From Ascarosepion bandense (Eukaryota > Mollusca > Cephalopoda > Sepiida > Sepiidae), in the NCBI GenBank assembly GCA_037127315.1, contig JBBBDQ010000351.1, forward strand, positions 1,095,568 to 1,159,567: a DNA stretch of 64,000 nt. The letters are read 5' to 3'. The position numbers were made by a program, and so were the translations under genes. The notes below the pieces were generated by a model. That model did no database searches, had not been told where the DNA came from, and worked only from the letters and a program-made list of their open reading frames with translations. Below are positions 10,945 to 22,390 of the stretch, in pieces. Positions within the stretch are counted from its first letter, which is position 1; every line of letters begins with the position of its first letter.

Positions 10945-10981
10945 AATAATATTTATTTAAAATTTATAACATATTTTCTAA
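10945..10981. repeat. Foldback element, outer left arm
   Basis: This stretch ('ttaaaatttataacat') pairs with 11625-11668 on the other side of the Hel-2 insertion. See 11540-11668. Confidence 0.65.
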
Positions 10982-11539
10982 TCTATATATATAAAAGGCA
11001 ATCTGTGAGTTTGTGTGTGACTGTTCCCTATGCATGCCTAGATTTTTTAAGCTATGCCATTCAAACTTTCTAGGGACACATATCTACAGGGAAACCAGGT
11101 CGACACATACTTTTTGAGTTTAAGTTCAGCAATTTTCCCTTTCACACTTTTTGGCCAGTGGAGCAGATTGCTTTGTAAAACATCTAAGATCTTAGATGGT
11201 TGCTAGATTACGTCACAGAAATCAAATCACACATGTCAAATGCAACTAAAATATTTTTAATTAAAAAAAAAAATGAGCCTTTATATTTATTTTTTATTCC
11301 GATGTTTTAAAAATTCATTTGGTCAACAAAAAAATTGTGAATATTTTCCCCCAGAATTTTGAAACAAAAGAAATATTAAAAAGTGTAGGCGTGCATAGGG
11401 AACAGTCACACACAGACTCACAGATTGTCTTTTATATATATAGATTATATTCTAAGTGTCTGCAACGAATTTAAATTTCATCTGCTGAAGAAATTAAAAT
11501 GTTCTGAGTTGCACAAGCAATGCCGGGCTATGATGCTAG
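10982..11539 (+). mobile_element. Hel-2, non-autonomous Helitron-like element
   Basis: It starts 'TCTATATATATAAAAGG' after an A and ends 'GCTATGATGCTAG' before a T, the A|TC...CTAG|T layout known for Helitrons. There is no coding capacity and no target duplication. Removing it restores a palindrome (10945-10981 joined to 11540-11668). An inverted copy of its own first ~58 bp lies inside at about 11388-11447. The 3' end resembles that of Hel-1 ('caatgccgggctat'). Confidence 0.7.
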
Positions 11540-11668
11540 TATCACTATAAAAGTTATTTTTTGACACTACTTGTCTTATCAAGTGTCAAGACACAAGTAG
11601 TGTTAAAACAAAATAGCTACTTTTCTAGTGATATTATATCATATTTATTTTATAAATTTTAAATATAT
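11540..11668. repeat. Foldback element interrupted by Hel-2
   Basis: 'tatcactataaaagtt' to 'gacactacttgt' (11540-11577) pairs with 'acaagtagtgtt' to 'ctagtgatatta' (11596-11637). Pairing continues outward across the Helitron to 10945-10981. The whole is a palindromic MITE-like element with an 18-base centre. Confidence 0.7.
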
Positions 11669-11669
11669 A

Positions 11670-11706
<37 letters not shown>
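11660..11706. repeat. (AT)n microsatellite
   Basis: An almost pure alternating AT run adjoins the foldback element. Confidence 0.9.
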
Positions 11707-11709
<3 letters not shown>

Positions 11710-12147
11710 GTACATATTCTGAAGCTACAATGTGTTATATGTGTAGCAGAAAAGACCAAACATTTTCAGTAATAAATTGTTTTAATGCATGATCAGTGCT
11801 AAACTTGTCCCTGCAGAGGTTGCCAAGACTAATTGAGGAACCTGCCATGGCTAGAATTCCTTCAGTAAATGCGTCAGCTTTTAAAAACAATAGAAACAGA
11901 AAAAAAAGGAGCAGACAGAAACAAGGATGGCATCCAAGAACTACCAGAGAAGAGTCTATAAACATTGAGCACTCAAGACACTGATGAAACGGATGATGGT
12001 GAAATTTGTGTGTTTACTGTAATTTCCCATTTATGATATGCAAATTTTTTTCTTTTTTAAAGTTATAAGCAAAATTAAGGATGTGTGTTATGTACAGCTA
12101 CAAAAAATCTTGCTGTTTCATTGGTCGATTTCAGTTGTGAAATGACT
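11707..12147. other. Unassigned, weak exon-like open frame
   Basis: A possible splice acceptor ('ttgtccctgcag', ending 11816) precedes an open plus frame to 11984. That frame is rich in Arg, Lys and Asn ('NNRNRKKRSRQKQG'). No domain is recognised, so this is not called as a gene. Confidence 0.25.
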
Positions 12148-12447
12148 CAGTCAGTTAAGTGCCATACATGAGACACGCTTGGGCGATCATGTCTCGAAAG
12201 AGACATGACTGACTGGGCAGGAGATTATCCCACAATAGGTTGCCATTACTTTCGGTGGTAGACTGGTTGCCAGCCAAGGCTATAGAACCCAATCTGTTTT
12301 GTTATTTAGTCCATAACTGGAGAGAAGAGATGGATTAATACCTTTCCCAAGGGTATTTGCGCGTAAGGAATTTAACTGGAATTTGAACTTGGCTCCCCAA
12401 TTTCTCGTTTCGAGCTGATATCCACTGTACCAGAATGCACATCCCTA
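12148..12447 (-). mobile_element. SINE-T1, near full length
   Basis: All blocks are present on the minus strand: head at 12447-12380, core, hairpin tail 'gtctctttcgagac' at 12190-12205, and 'cttaactgactg' terminus. Confidence 0.85.
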
Positions 12448-12742
12448 CTCACTACAAACATCGGACAATTTGACACAAACATTTGGTGATTACAACCTCA
12501 TAAGATGTTAACTACAAGCACGCATAACAATACTTAAAAATGTAAAATAAAATTAGAATTATCGTAAAAGTAAATTAAAATAATAATATTCTATGTTTAA
12601 AACCATTTTTTGTGAAAATCCAGTAGACGGCACATTGTATTGAACAAAAACTGGTCAATAAATCTGCATAGTAAGCACAATATATGTATTTCTGTTTCCT
12701 TTTAAAATTCTCATGATCAGAAATTTTGATAAATATTTTCAA

Positions 12743-13201
12743 CTAGCAGTATAGACCGGCATTGCTCAAGTGTAATGAAAGCTTTAAAACTAATCCATGG
12801 TTCTGGAGTTCAGACTCAGCCTAAAAAATATTTGTGTGAAGTTTGATGAGAATCAGATAAAAATTGTGGATTTGTATAAAGGACATACAGGCAGATAAAC
12901 AGACACACACACAAACATCTCGCTTTTTATATATATTATCAATATTCTGCACTATTGTAAGAGCTGCAACCTTGAAACTTCTGAATATCGTTTCTTATGT
13001 TTTTGTCTATGAGTGTATCAAATTTGATTAAAATCGGACCACTCCTTCTATAACCTGATTTTTTTGATTATCGATTTTTGATATTTATTGGGGGTACCTC
13101 GACACAAAACCTAGCTAAGAACACTCGCAGACGCTTATCGTACAACTGTATAAATTTTCAAGAAAATTGGTTCAGCTGTTTTGGAGTCTATAGATAACGG
13201 A

Positions 13202-13240
<39 letters not shown>

Positions 13241-13263
13241 TTCCATTTATAAATAAGTTTAGA
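12743..13263 (-). mobile_element. Hel-1, complete non-autonomous Helitron-like element
   Basis: On the minus strand it runs from 'TCTAAACTTATTTATAA' (13263, after an A) to 'GTCTATACTGCTAG' (12743, before a T). Inside are a (GT)n run (13203-13236 on plus as AC), the conserved 'ctgaaccaattttcttg' and a 3' part matching the other Hel-1 copies. No coding region. Confidence 0.65.
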
Positions 13264-14221
13264 TTACAGCTTGAATAAGAACAGAAAATACTGGCTGTAA
13301 TGAAATTGGAGAGATACAATTTATAGGGTTTGATTACCAAACAAGGGGTGTATATTATGCAAGATTAGAAGCAGTTTTCTCCAATTTTAGCACAATTTTA
13401 AGGCTGCGTATTATGAATGAAGGCATATTATGCTTGAAGAAATATGGTAATTACTGTAATTCACTTTAAATATTCATACCTGTGATTATTTGCTGTGATT
13501 AGTGTCCATTGGATAGTGTTCCAACCATAGCTCTATTGATAGAAATCATCTTTTCTTGGATGTTATACAGTATCAAAGAACATTAACATATTTAGCACCA
13601 AATAACATTAATAATATAATGTTCCCTTTTTGAGAATCACACCTAGTCTTCATTTTGTTCTCTTGTATTATGAAAATCGGCTTTCCAGCAACACTATTCA
13701 GCCTTTGGGGAATCATCTTTGTCCTTGCCCCTGTTAACTAAAATAAAAACACTGGTATTGAATGTGTTATCTACAGTAAAATATTGTATTTAACTCACTT
13801 TAAGTAGGTAACTTTTTTGGCCACAATTTTTATGGCTCTCTACTGTTTCCTTTTTTACCTGTGAATTGCCGTAGTTTGTTGAGAAATACTGTGGTTTCTT
13901 GTTGTATTCTTTACAATTTTAGCTTCATCATTTTTCTTCTCTTATAAGCCTGGAGTTCTTGGTCTACATTACTACTGAACCCAGAGTTAGATTGAGAAGA
14001 GAGAAGTAAGTTAATATAATATTATATTTGCATTGATTTGTTTCAAATGTTCTTGTTTTAGATTTTACTATATTAACTTGAACATATGGTTCAAGCTCCA
14101 GACAGTCCATCAATGAAGCCCACTCCTTGGCATTATGAATAAAATCATGTCAGATGATTTTGTTACCTATTTGAGAATTATAGCCATGTGTTGTTGTAAA
14201 TGAAATAAAAGGTTAGAGTGA
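13264..14221. other. Unassigned sequence
   Basis: No gene, RNA or repeat family is recognised on either strand. Confidence 0.5.
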
Positions 14222-14478
14222 TTTATCATCATCATCTCAACCGGTTACACCCAATGGTGGGCAGCAACTTTTTGTTACTGTTTCCGTAACAAACTGTTTT
14301 TTTTATGGGGCAGGGTTGTTAGCCCTGCACCCAACCCGCAAACCTGGATGACCAATGTACGTTTACATCACCTGGTATTCCTAAATGGTCACCCATCTAA
14401 GTACTGACCAGGCTCGATGTTGCTTAACTTCGGTGATCGGATGAGAACCGGTATATTCAACACGATATAGCTGTAGAC
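14222..14478 (-). mobile_element. SINE-5S, full length
   Basis: The minus strand starts 'gtctacagctatatcg' (14478), as 5S rRNA does. It keeps the 5S internal promoter: A box 'gaagttaagcaacatcga', intermediate element 'cctggtcagtacttagat' and C box 'gatgggtgacc'. After about 100 nt a non-5S body follows ('gggttgggtgcagggctaac'), then a (GAT)n tail. It is a 5S-derived SINE, not a 5S gene, because its 3' half is unrelated to 5S. Confidence 0.85.
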
Positions 14479-14640
14479 ATCAGTGATTTATAAGCTCTCA
14501 TTAAAGATGAGTATTTCTTTAATCTATAGACAGAATTCAGAGGTAGAAAAACTTGTCTATATTGATGTTGTACGATTTTGTAAATATTTGATTTGTTATT
14601 TTCTGGATGAAGTGGAAAATATTCCTTGTTTTTCATTGCT

Positions 14641-15056
14641 TTTTTTTTTTTTAATCGTATCACCCCAAGCAAGGCGGTAACCGCCACTGATGTGCAAGGG
14701 GCTATGTAATAGTGAAAAGATTGGAAAAGAGAAAGCCGGAAACCACATCCTAAACAGGGAACAAGGGATGAGCCTCTTAACCTGTTCAATAGATGTGGGT
14801 GGAGTGTGAACTGGGCAATAGATAGATCTATCTACTCCAATTGAAAAAAAAAAAAGAAACCAAAGTGAGAAGTTTGGAAAATAGAAAAGCCGGAGACCAC
14901 ATCCTAAACAGGGAACAAGGGATGAGCCTCTTAACCTGTTCAATAGACATGGGTGGAGTGTGAACCGGGTGATAGATAGATCTATCTACTCCAATTGAAA
15001 AAAAAAAAAAAGAAAAAAAGAAACCAAAGTGAGAAGATTGGAAAAGAAAGTGAAGC
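14641..15056 (-). mobile_element. LINE-A 3' UTR variant with 154-bp duplication
   Basis: Poly(T) at 14639-14652 and 'tcaccccaagcaaggcgg' mark a LINE-A 3' end on the minus strand. Beyond it a block ('agccggaaaccacatcc' to 'tctatctactccaatt' plus A-run) appears at about 14734 and again 154 bp later at 14888. A partial third copy starts near 15025. The related single-copy form is at 62109-62250. Confidence 0.65.
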
Positions 15057-15245
15057 AAAATTATAAATCAGTAAACAATAAATAGAAATATATACTAATA
15101 ATATTGACCAACCAAGTTACATCATATTTTATATGGATCACCTAAAGTGCAAAAAGCATTTAATAGGATTTCACATATCAGCTATTCTTGCAGGAAACAA
15201 TATTTTTTTAAATTAGTGAAAAAATTGATCTGTTTATGAAAAGAG

Positions 15246-15755
15246 GTCCTGGGCATGATGGTAAAGTGTACCTAGCAGCAAGGCCTCTGATTGGGAGGTT
15301 GTGAGAAACATGGAACCACCTCTTAATTACTGTTGTTCCCAGGTCCACCCTGACCCGGAGTGGTAGTACCTGTTAGGGTTCCAGCTATGGGCAAATAGTT
15401 AACCCCCAAAGTGGGGTCAAAACACTATGAACAGTATAAAAATAGACTTTTATAGAAAAATGTACGTTAGTGAAGGAAAAATATGACCAACAATTCATTT
15501 TTGTAGAGAAAACTATTACCATAACAATTTTTAGAGAAGAAAAAAATTATTCTCAGCAAAACAATTTTGCATACAAAGACATTTTCAGTTTTCTAAAATA
15601 AAAAAGAATAAAAACAAAAAATCTTCATTAAAATCTGACTAAATCAACCTTCTCACTATAACTGAACATTAAAAAAAAAATACTTTAAGTCCCTACCTTT
15701 TTGGCATTAAATAACCCACAGAGGTTGATATGCTGTTAAACAAAACTCAAACTGT
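15246..15755 (+). repeat. Rep-R copy, full length
   Basis: The best-preserved copy of the family, from 'ggtcctgggcatgatggt' to 'cacagaggttgatatgctg' and 'aaaactcaaact'. The ends are unique and show no inverted repeat. Confidence 0.8.
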
Positions 15756-16036
15756 TTATGAAAAGGGCATTAACACATGTAACTCTTCTTAATACAATAT
15801 TGTTATACAATTGTACCAGTTTTTCATGTGGGGGACGATCTGTATACTACAATGAAGAGAAATGAATCTAGGAAGATGCTCACTGAAATTTCCAATAGAT
15901 CATTATTTTCTGTTCTGTTGCTTATAGCCTACCCAACAGTTGAAATCAATCACCAGTAGGCTATATCACCCAGGTTGGAAAACTGTGATTTAGAGATTAT
16001 TCAGACATTATTTATATTTACTTTATTATTTTGACA
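15756..16036. other. Unassigned sequence
   Basis: No recognisable feature. Confidence 0.5.
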
Positions 16037-16747
16037 CTAGCAATATAGCCTGGTGTTGCTCAGGCATACTGAAAGCTTTAAAACTAATCCATGGTCCTGG
16101 AGCTCAGACTCTTTGGACATTGGCACGAAAGACTAAAAAGCAATACTTGTTTCCAGTTAAAGCAAAACCATAGACTGAAAGAAAAATGAATGGATGTAAG
16201 TCAAATTTTGATTTCCTGGTATTGATATCAAATAAGTTTTTTCATCGTAAACTGAATTTTGAAGGCTAAATAAGTCCTCTGAGTAAATGGTATCATGGCT
16301 GAGACTAAGATCTGCAATTATACCTACTAAGAGCCAAACCTGAAGCAAAAACTAAAATAAAAGGGCTGAAAAAATACAGACATACAGGCAGATAAACAAA
16401 CACACACACAAACATCTTGCCTTTTATTTATATATATATATTATCAATTTTCTGCACTATTGTAAGAACTGCAACCTTGAAACTTCTGAATATTGTTTTT
16501 TATGTCTTTGTCTATGAGTGTATGAAATTTGATTAAAATCAGACCACTCCTTCTATAACCCGATTTTTTTCAATTATCAATTTTCAAGATTTATCGGGGG
16601 TACCTCGACACAATACCTAGCTAAAAACACTTGCAGGTGCTTGTAGTACAACTGTGTAAATTTTCAGGAAAATCGGTTCAGCCGTTTCGGAGTCTATAGG
16701 TAATGGTTACACACACAGACAAAGTTCCATTTATAAATAAGTTTACA
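16037..16747 (-). mobile_element. Hel-1, longest copy inside the window
   Basis: The minus strand runs from the 'aaacttatttataaatgg' end (16747) to 'GGCTATATTGCTAG' (16037). Compared with the 511-521 bp copies it carries about 190 extra bases at 16160-16380 ('ggttttgctttaactgg' side). The copy at 63502-64000 also has them, so they are probably ancestral. Confidence 0.65.
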
Positions 16748-16866
16748 TTATTCTGGAAATGGTATCATTTTGAATTTGGACTTTGTGACATCTGTTTAAA
16801 GTTTGGCTTTGTGGGGTTAAGTTTAAATTTTAGAGACTTGGTTGCTTCTTCCTTAGATTTGTTCAG

Positions 16867-17105
16867 TCCTGGGTATGACAGTAAATTGCATCCAGCATTT
16901 TTGAAGAAAAAAATTAGCAATACATTTTTGAATACAAAACTAGATGACATCTTCAGTTTTCTAAAATAAAAAAAGTTTTCATCAAAATCTGGCTAAATCA
17001 ACCTTCTCACTACAATCAAACATTAAAAAAAATACCTTTAAACCCTAACTTTTTGGCATTAAATAACCCACAGAGGTTGATATGCCATTAAACAAAACTT
17101 AAACT
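16867..17105 (+). repeat. Rep-R copy with internal deletion
   Basis: The first ~35 bases ('tcctgggtatgacagt') join directly to the A-rich middle and right end. Both ends are therefore kept and the conserved 150-bp block is lost. Confidence 0.75.
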
Positions 17106-17811
17106 CCTAATATTTGTTACTACAGTGGTATGTGGTATACAAGGTTTGTGGATGTCTTGTTTTCATTAAGCTTCATTTGAATTGAGCCAATCCTTTTTTC
17201 TGCATGTTTTTCTACCTATAAACTATTATTTTGCTATCTGCTTGTAACATGTAACTTGAAAACTAGTTTCTTTTCTGACCAACTGTATTTCCTTGCACAG
17301 ATTTCAAAAGATCCAGTGTTTTGACAACCATCATGGGATAGTTAGTTTTAAAGTTCACAGAAAATAGTTTAACTGAAAATGCTAATGAGCCTTGAAATTT
17401 TACTTGATAACCTATTGCATTCTTCATGTGAAACATGATAACTTTTCATTTATTAAAAAATCATCCTTGTTTGTATTGCCATAACTCCAAGTATTCATGA
17501 AATATATTAACAGTTAACTGGACCAGAAGACTGCTGAGCCTCCATTGAAGCTTGAGAATCTGTACTTGAGAGAATTTTTACAATTGAAAAAAAAAGAGGC
17601 TCATTATTTTTATATTTATAAGAATTTGAAATTTTTTTTTCTTTTTAAATATAAAATTGATGTTTAGCTTGTTAAAAAAATAAAAAAGAACAACTTTTTT
17701 AATAAGATTTCAAATTTTAAGAAGCATTTTTTATTTTATGTAAATATTTCATAAATGTTGTTCCACTGATGCATCAAACATGAATGTATTTATCATTCCC
17801 TCTATAATCAA
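17106..17811. other. Unassigned AT-rich sequence
   Basis: No gene or repeat family is recognised. Confidence 0.5.
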
Positions 17812-18660
17812 CATTGTCGTCCACTTCCTAATTAAGAGGTGAGACATTGTTATTCTCTCCATAATTATGAGGTAAAACACTGACATTTCATCTGTAATTC
17901 AGAGGCATGAAATAGTCATTCCCTCTGCAATTAAGAGGTGAGAAATTATGTCGTGAATAATTATAATAATTGTAGTTATCATTAATTCACTCTTTCTAAA
18001 CCAATGAAAGTCAACCCTGCTTTCTTCTTTATACATGCAAACACATGGCATTCTCACTCTCAGACAAGCAGTCAACATGGACAGGTCATCAACACCTGCA
18101 TCAACAAAAATTTTGACTCCTTTTTCTTTTTTCAGGCTATAATAGTAGAATTTATCTCTTAGCCCTCAACAAAAATTCAAGGTAAAGTAACCTCGTAATT
18201 TTACTCAGTATTGCTGTCTCTCGTGTCTCCAACACCACATCACAACCAGATAAGAAATAATACTTGTTTCCACATTTTGCTGTTTCTTCTTTTTATGAAT
18301 AGTTTTGTACATATAAATGTAAGGCGTTTATAATTATTTACTCAGAATTATAACTGCCTACACTCTAAATACATTTGCAGAAATACCAGACCAGGTGCAA
18401 CAATTTTTGTTGAGTGCTAAGAGATAAATTCTACTATTATAGCCTGAAAAAGGAAAAGGAGTCAAAATTTTTGTTGATGCAGGTGTTAATGACCTGTCCG
18501 TGTTGACTGCTTGCCTGAGAGTGAAAATGCCATATGTTTGCATGTATAGAGAAGAAAAGTGGGGTCGATATTCATTGGTTTAGAAAGAGTGAATTAATGA
18601 TAACTATAATTGTTATAATTATTTATGACATAATTTCTCACCTCTGAATTGCAGAGGAAA
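17812..18660. repeat. Large foldback element, inner arms
   Basis: Left arm 17924-18179 pairs with right arm 18411-18657 (for example 'gaggtgagaaattatgtcg' with 'gacataatttctcacctc'), around a ~230-bp spacer. The outer left part 17812-17923 pairs with the minisatellite unit and with 20360-20425. The complete palindrome therefore spans 17812-20425. There are no coding motifs. Confidence 0.85.
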
Positions 18661-18662
18661 TC

Positions 18663-18915
18663 TACTGTCCTCATCTTTGTTGCCATTTGTATGATGTTTC
18701 AGCCGTTGTATGCTCCGGTCTTCTTCAGATGCTAGGAATTTTTAATCCAACCTTTTATTACAATCACTGGGGTATATCATCCTCATTCCTTGTGTAAAGC
18801 CTCGATTGGAAGTCATGAGTTATCTACCTCTAACCCTGCAAATTACTTATTCACCACTGTTGTAGCCTGGTATTGAACTTACAAGTTACAGGAACTAACC
18901 AACATCAATTTCATG
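18663..18915 (-). mobile_element. SINE-T3 insertion in the foldback element
   Basis: On the minus strand 'tgttggttagttcctgtaac' and the B-box-like 'gtaagttcaatacc' match the head at 7880. The 3' domain ('gaagaagaccggagcat', 'cggctgaaacatc') matches 1022-1130. It sits where the right arm should continue. Confidence 0.65.
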
Positions 18916-20350
18916 CCTTTTAATTACAGATGAAATGTCTGTGTCTTAACTCATAATTATGAATTTCATGCCTTTTAATTACAGATGAAATGTCTGTGTC
19001 TTAACTCATAGTATGAATTTAACCTTTTAATTACAGATGAAATGTCTGTGTCTTAACTCATAATTATGAATTTCATGCCTTTTTAATTACAGATGAAATG
19101 TCTATGTCTTAACTCATAATTATGAATTTCATGCCTTTTAATTACAGATGAAATGTCTGTGTCTTAACTCATAATTATGAATTTCTTACCTTTTAATTAC
19201 AGATGAAATGTCTGTGTCTTAACTCATAATTATGAATTTCATGCCTTTTAATTACAGATGAAATGTCTGTGTCTTAACTCATAATTATGAATTTCATGCC
19301 TTTTAATTACAGATGAAATATATGCCTTGTCTTAACTCATAATTATGAATTATGCCTTTTAATTACAGATGAAATGTTCTGTGTCTTAACTCATAATTAT
19401 GAATTTCATGCCTTTTGCAATTACAGATGAAATGTCTGTGTCTTAACTCATAATTATGAATTTCATGCCTTTTAATTACAGATGAAATGTCTGTGTATTA
19501 ACTCATAATTATGAATTTCATGCCTTTTAATTACAGATGAAATGTGTGTGTCTTAACTCATAATTATGAATTTCATGCCTTCTGGCCAATTACAGATGAA
19601 ATGTCTGTGTCTTAACTCATAATTATGAATTTCATGCCTTTTAATTACAGATGAAATGTCTGTGTCTTAACTCATAATTATGAATTTCTGCCTTTTAATT
19701 ACAGATGAAATGTCTGTGTCTTAACTCATAATTATGAATTTCATGCCTTTTAATTACAGATGAAATGTCTGTGTCTTAACTCATAATTATGAATTTCATG
19801 CCTTTTAATTACAGATGAAATGTCTGTGTCTTAACTCATAATTCATAATTCATGCCTTTTAATTACAGATGAAATGTCTGTGTCTTAACTCATAATTATG
19901 AATTTCATGCCTTTTAATTACAGATGAAATGTCTGTGTCTTAACTCATAATTATGAATTTCATGCCTTTTAATTACAGATGAAATGTCTGTGTCTTAACT
20001 CATAATTATGAATTTCATGCCTTTTAATTACAGATGAAATGTCTGTGTCTTAACTCATAATTATGAATTTCATGCCTTTAAATTACAGATGAAATGTCTG
20101 TGTCTTATGTAGTGAATTTCATGCCTTTTAATTACACAGATGAAATGTCTGTGTCTTAACTCATAATTATGAATTTTCATGCCTTTTAATTACAGATGAA
20201 ATGTCTGTGTCTTAACTCATAATTATAGTTGTGCCTTTAATTACAGATGAAATGTCTGTGTCTTAACTCATAATTATGAATTTCATGCCTTTTAATTACA
20301 GATGAGAAATGTCTGTGTCTTAACTCATAATTATGTACCTTTAATTACAG
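18916..20350. repeat. 55-bp minisatellite, about 26 copies
   Basis: Unit: 'atgaatttcatgcctttt', 'aattacagatgaaatgtctg', 'tgtcttaactcataatt'. Most copies differ by one to four bases or small indels. A single inverse copy occurs in the left arm near 17865-17910. Each unit has a pyrimidine stretch followed by 'aattacag', which resembles a 3' splice site. There are no long open frames. Confidence 0.95.
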
Positions 20351-20359
20351 ATTAAAGTA

Positions 20360-20425
20360 ATGCATAATATTATCTGTAATTATGGAGGGAATAACAATAT
20401 CTCACCTCGTAATTATGAAGCGAAT
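20360..20425. repeat. Foldback element, outer right end
   Basis: 'taattatggagggaataac' and 'atctcacctcgtaatt' pair with 'aattaagaggtgagacattg' and 'ctctccataattatg' at 17830-17875. Confidence 0.7.
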
Positions 20426-20992
20426 ATTCAATGTATTGGCAAATTGTTGACTTATAAAGTCTTAGGGTAATGAGGGTTTGAATTTGGGATCATTGTTATT
20501 TATGCTATTTTCATGCTCATGCCCTTGAAAAAGGCATGAAGTCAACTTTCTCTGTGCTTATATTGCGAGTTAGTCTTGCTTTGGACACTTACTGTTGGAA
20601 AGCAAAAATAAGAAATTCACTCTTTCTATATCATCTATCAAGGCATGAGCTCCAAAAATGACTCCTATGTTCATTGTCAGTCATGACAAGTGAATATCCT
20701 GAGAAGAGAATCAAGTGGTCTTTGACTATAGTGGATAGTGGATATAAAGGAAACAGAAAATTAAATCAGTTAAATTCTCCAATGTTCATTTTTCCGTCAT
20801 TTTCATTTCTCTTAACTCTGATGTAAGTGCTGGAACTAATCGGCAATGGTGGAATGTCCCTAATTTGGTTTTCAAGGCATTGAATGTGACCAGCCAGTTT
20901 TCCCCTAAGAGTGAGGTCAGAGGAGAGTTCAACTGCCAAGGTGTGTTCATCTAGAGTTCAGCAATTGCACCCATATACCACTGTGTTATCAG
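20426..20992. other. Unassigned sequence
   Basis: No gene or repeat family is recognised. Confidence 0.5.
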
Positions 20993-21552
20993 AATTTATA
21001 AGTTTATCATTTGTTCATGCATTGAATACTGTTGCCATATCTGGTTGTGTGCTCCTACTATTCATTTAAAGGTTCTTAACAAAATCCAAATAAATATCTG
21101 CAATATAATCAGTCTTGACTTGGCATCTCAGCTTCAGTCACTTTCTCATTGATGTGATATGACTTCTCTCTGTCTTTTCTACAAATATTTTTATGGCAGC
21201 TGCTCTGATAAGTTTTTTTCCTTTGGTGTTCTGACCATGGAAATTTAAGCCTGATACTAGATTAGCATTTAGGTCCCACCCTTTTACCATTGGAGTAATC
21301 ACCACTTCTACTCCAACAGTTTCTTTTCTTGCTTTTTTTTACCTGGGAAACTCCCTTCTGTTTACTTGTTTTCCCTGCTAGCTACAATCTCTAAAAATTT
21401 AAATGCAAGATCAATTTACATCTTTTATCTTCTTGAATCTCGTTCACCTTTTATCCTTTCTTCAATACCCCCTGTACCTAATCTTTTCTCTCACCGTAAC
21501 CCTCTGCATAGGTAGTCCCACCTTTCTTGGGGTGAAATGATTCCAAAAAAAT
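20993..21552 (+). pseudogene. LINE-A C-terminal region, decayed
   Basis: The region equivalent to 'HPCIEYCCHIWSGAP' starts near 21015 and runs through the tail to the 3' signature 'cttggggtgaaatgattcc' at 21517-21545. Stops and frameshifts are frequent, so this is an old copy. Confidence 0.7.
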
Positions 21553-21804
21553 ATTAACAGAAGATTGGAGTTAGGCAGATCATTTATACAAAGTAAGAAG
21601 AGGATTGGGCCAAGAAGCAAACCTTGTGGGGTACCTTCATTGATTACTTTGATATCAGGGGAAAAATTCAGGTATTTGCTTATATTTTTAGGATAAACAA
21701 TTCCTTTAAAAATAAATTAAGTTTCCTAAAACTTAGACATATTACAATTTTAAAAATTCTCAGTTCATGACAGTTTTCATTTTTATTAGAAATTTAGGTT
21801 TTTG

Positions 21805-22205
21805 CATCTTGAAGAATCTGATACTCACAGGTCAGATAGAGGGAAAGAGAGACAGGAGAAAGCAGCGGATAACATACTTGATGGGCTTGAGCAGGTGGAT
21901 GGAAGAGCGGGGTTTGGGTGGGGTAACAGGAAAAAGTGTGCTGAGAGCCATGTTATTGGGACATGTAATGAAGAAGGAAGGCTTGAAGAATCTGATACTC
22001 ACAGGTCAGATAGAGGGAAAGAGAGACAGGAGAAAGCAGCGGATAACATACTTGATGGGCTTGATCAAGTGATTGGCAGATCAGGGTTGGATTGGGTTAA
22101 CAGGAGAAGGCATACTGAGATCCACTAGTTATAGTAAGATGTGAAAAGCCATGATTACCTAGGTGCTGAAGGGTCACATGCAGCACACAGAAGAAGTATT
22201 TTCAT
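21805..22205 (+). pseudogene. LINE-B fragment with 174-bp internal duplication
   Basis: The block starting 'gaagaatctgatactcac' occurs at 21811 and 21985. It encodes 'NLILTGQIEGKRDRRKQRIT' twice. The first copy ends inside the element and jumps back upstream, a partial tandem duplication. It finishes with the LINE-B 3' end 'agaagaagta'. Confidence 0.75.
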
Positions 22206-22390
22206 GACCCAACACTTCTTTGCCATCCTGCGACCTTGGCTGAGATAGAACTCACTACACTCCTCCAGTATTCTCTGTACATTTGGAACCCTGGCGCAGC
22301 TTATAGCAAAATTCATAATCTTGTCAAATAGCTGAATACTTGATGCTTCGCCAGGGCTACCAAGGGTGTTTTTATTGTGACACCAACACT
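22206..22390. other. Unassigned spacer
   Basis: No recognisable feature. Confidence 0.4.

Noticed and set aside
11979..12001. Additional hammerhead core ('ctgatgaaacggatg ... gtgaaat')
   Set aside because: The bases between CTGATGA and GAAA do not form a stem II, and there are no other copies.
14340..14478. Functional 5S rRNA gene
   Set aside because: The 5S-like part is diverged and continues into a SINE body with a (GAT)n tail; there is no Pol III terminator at the 5S end.
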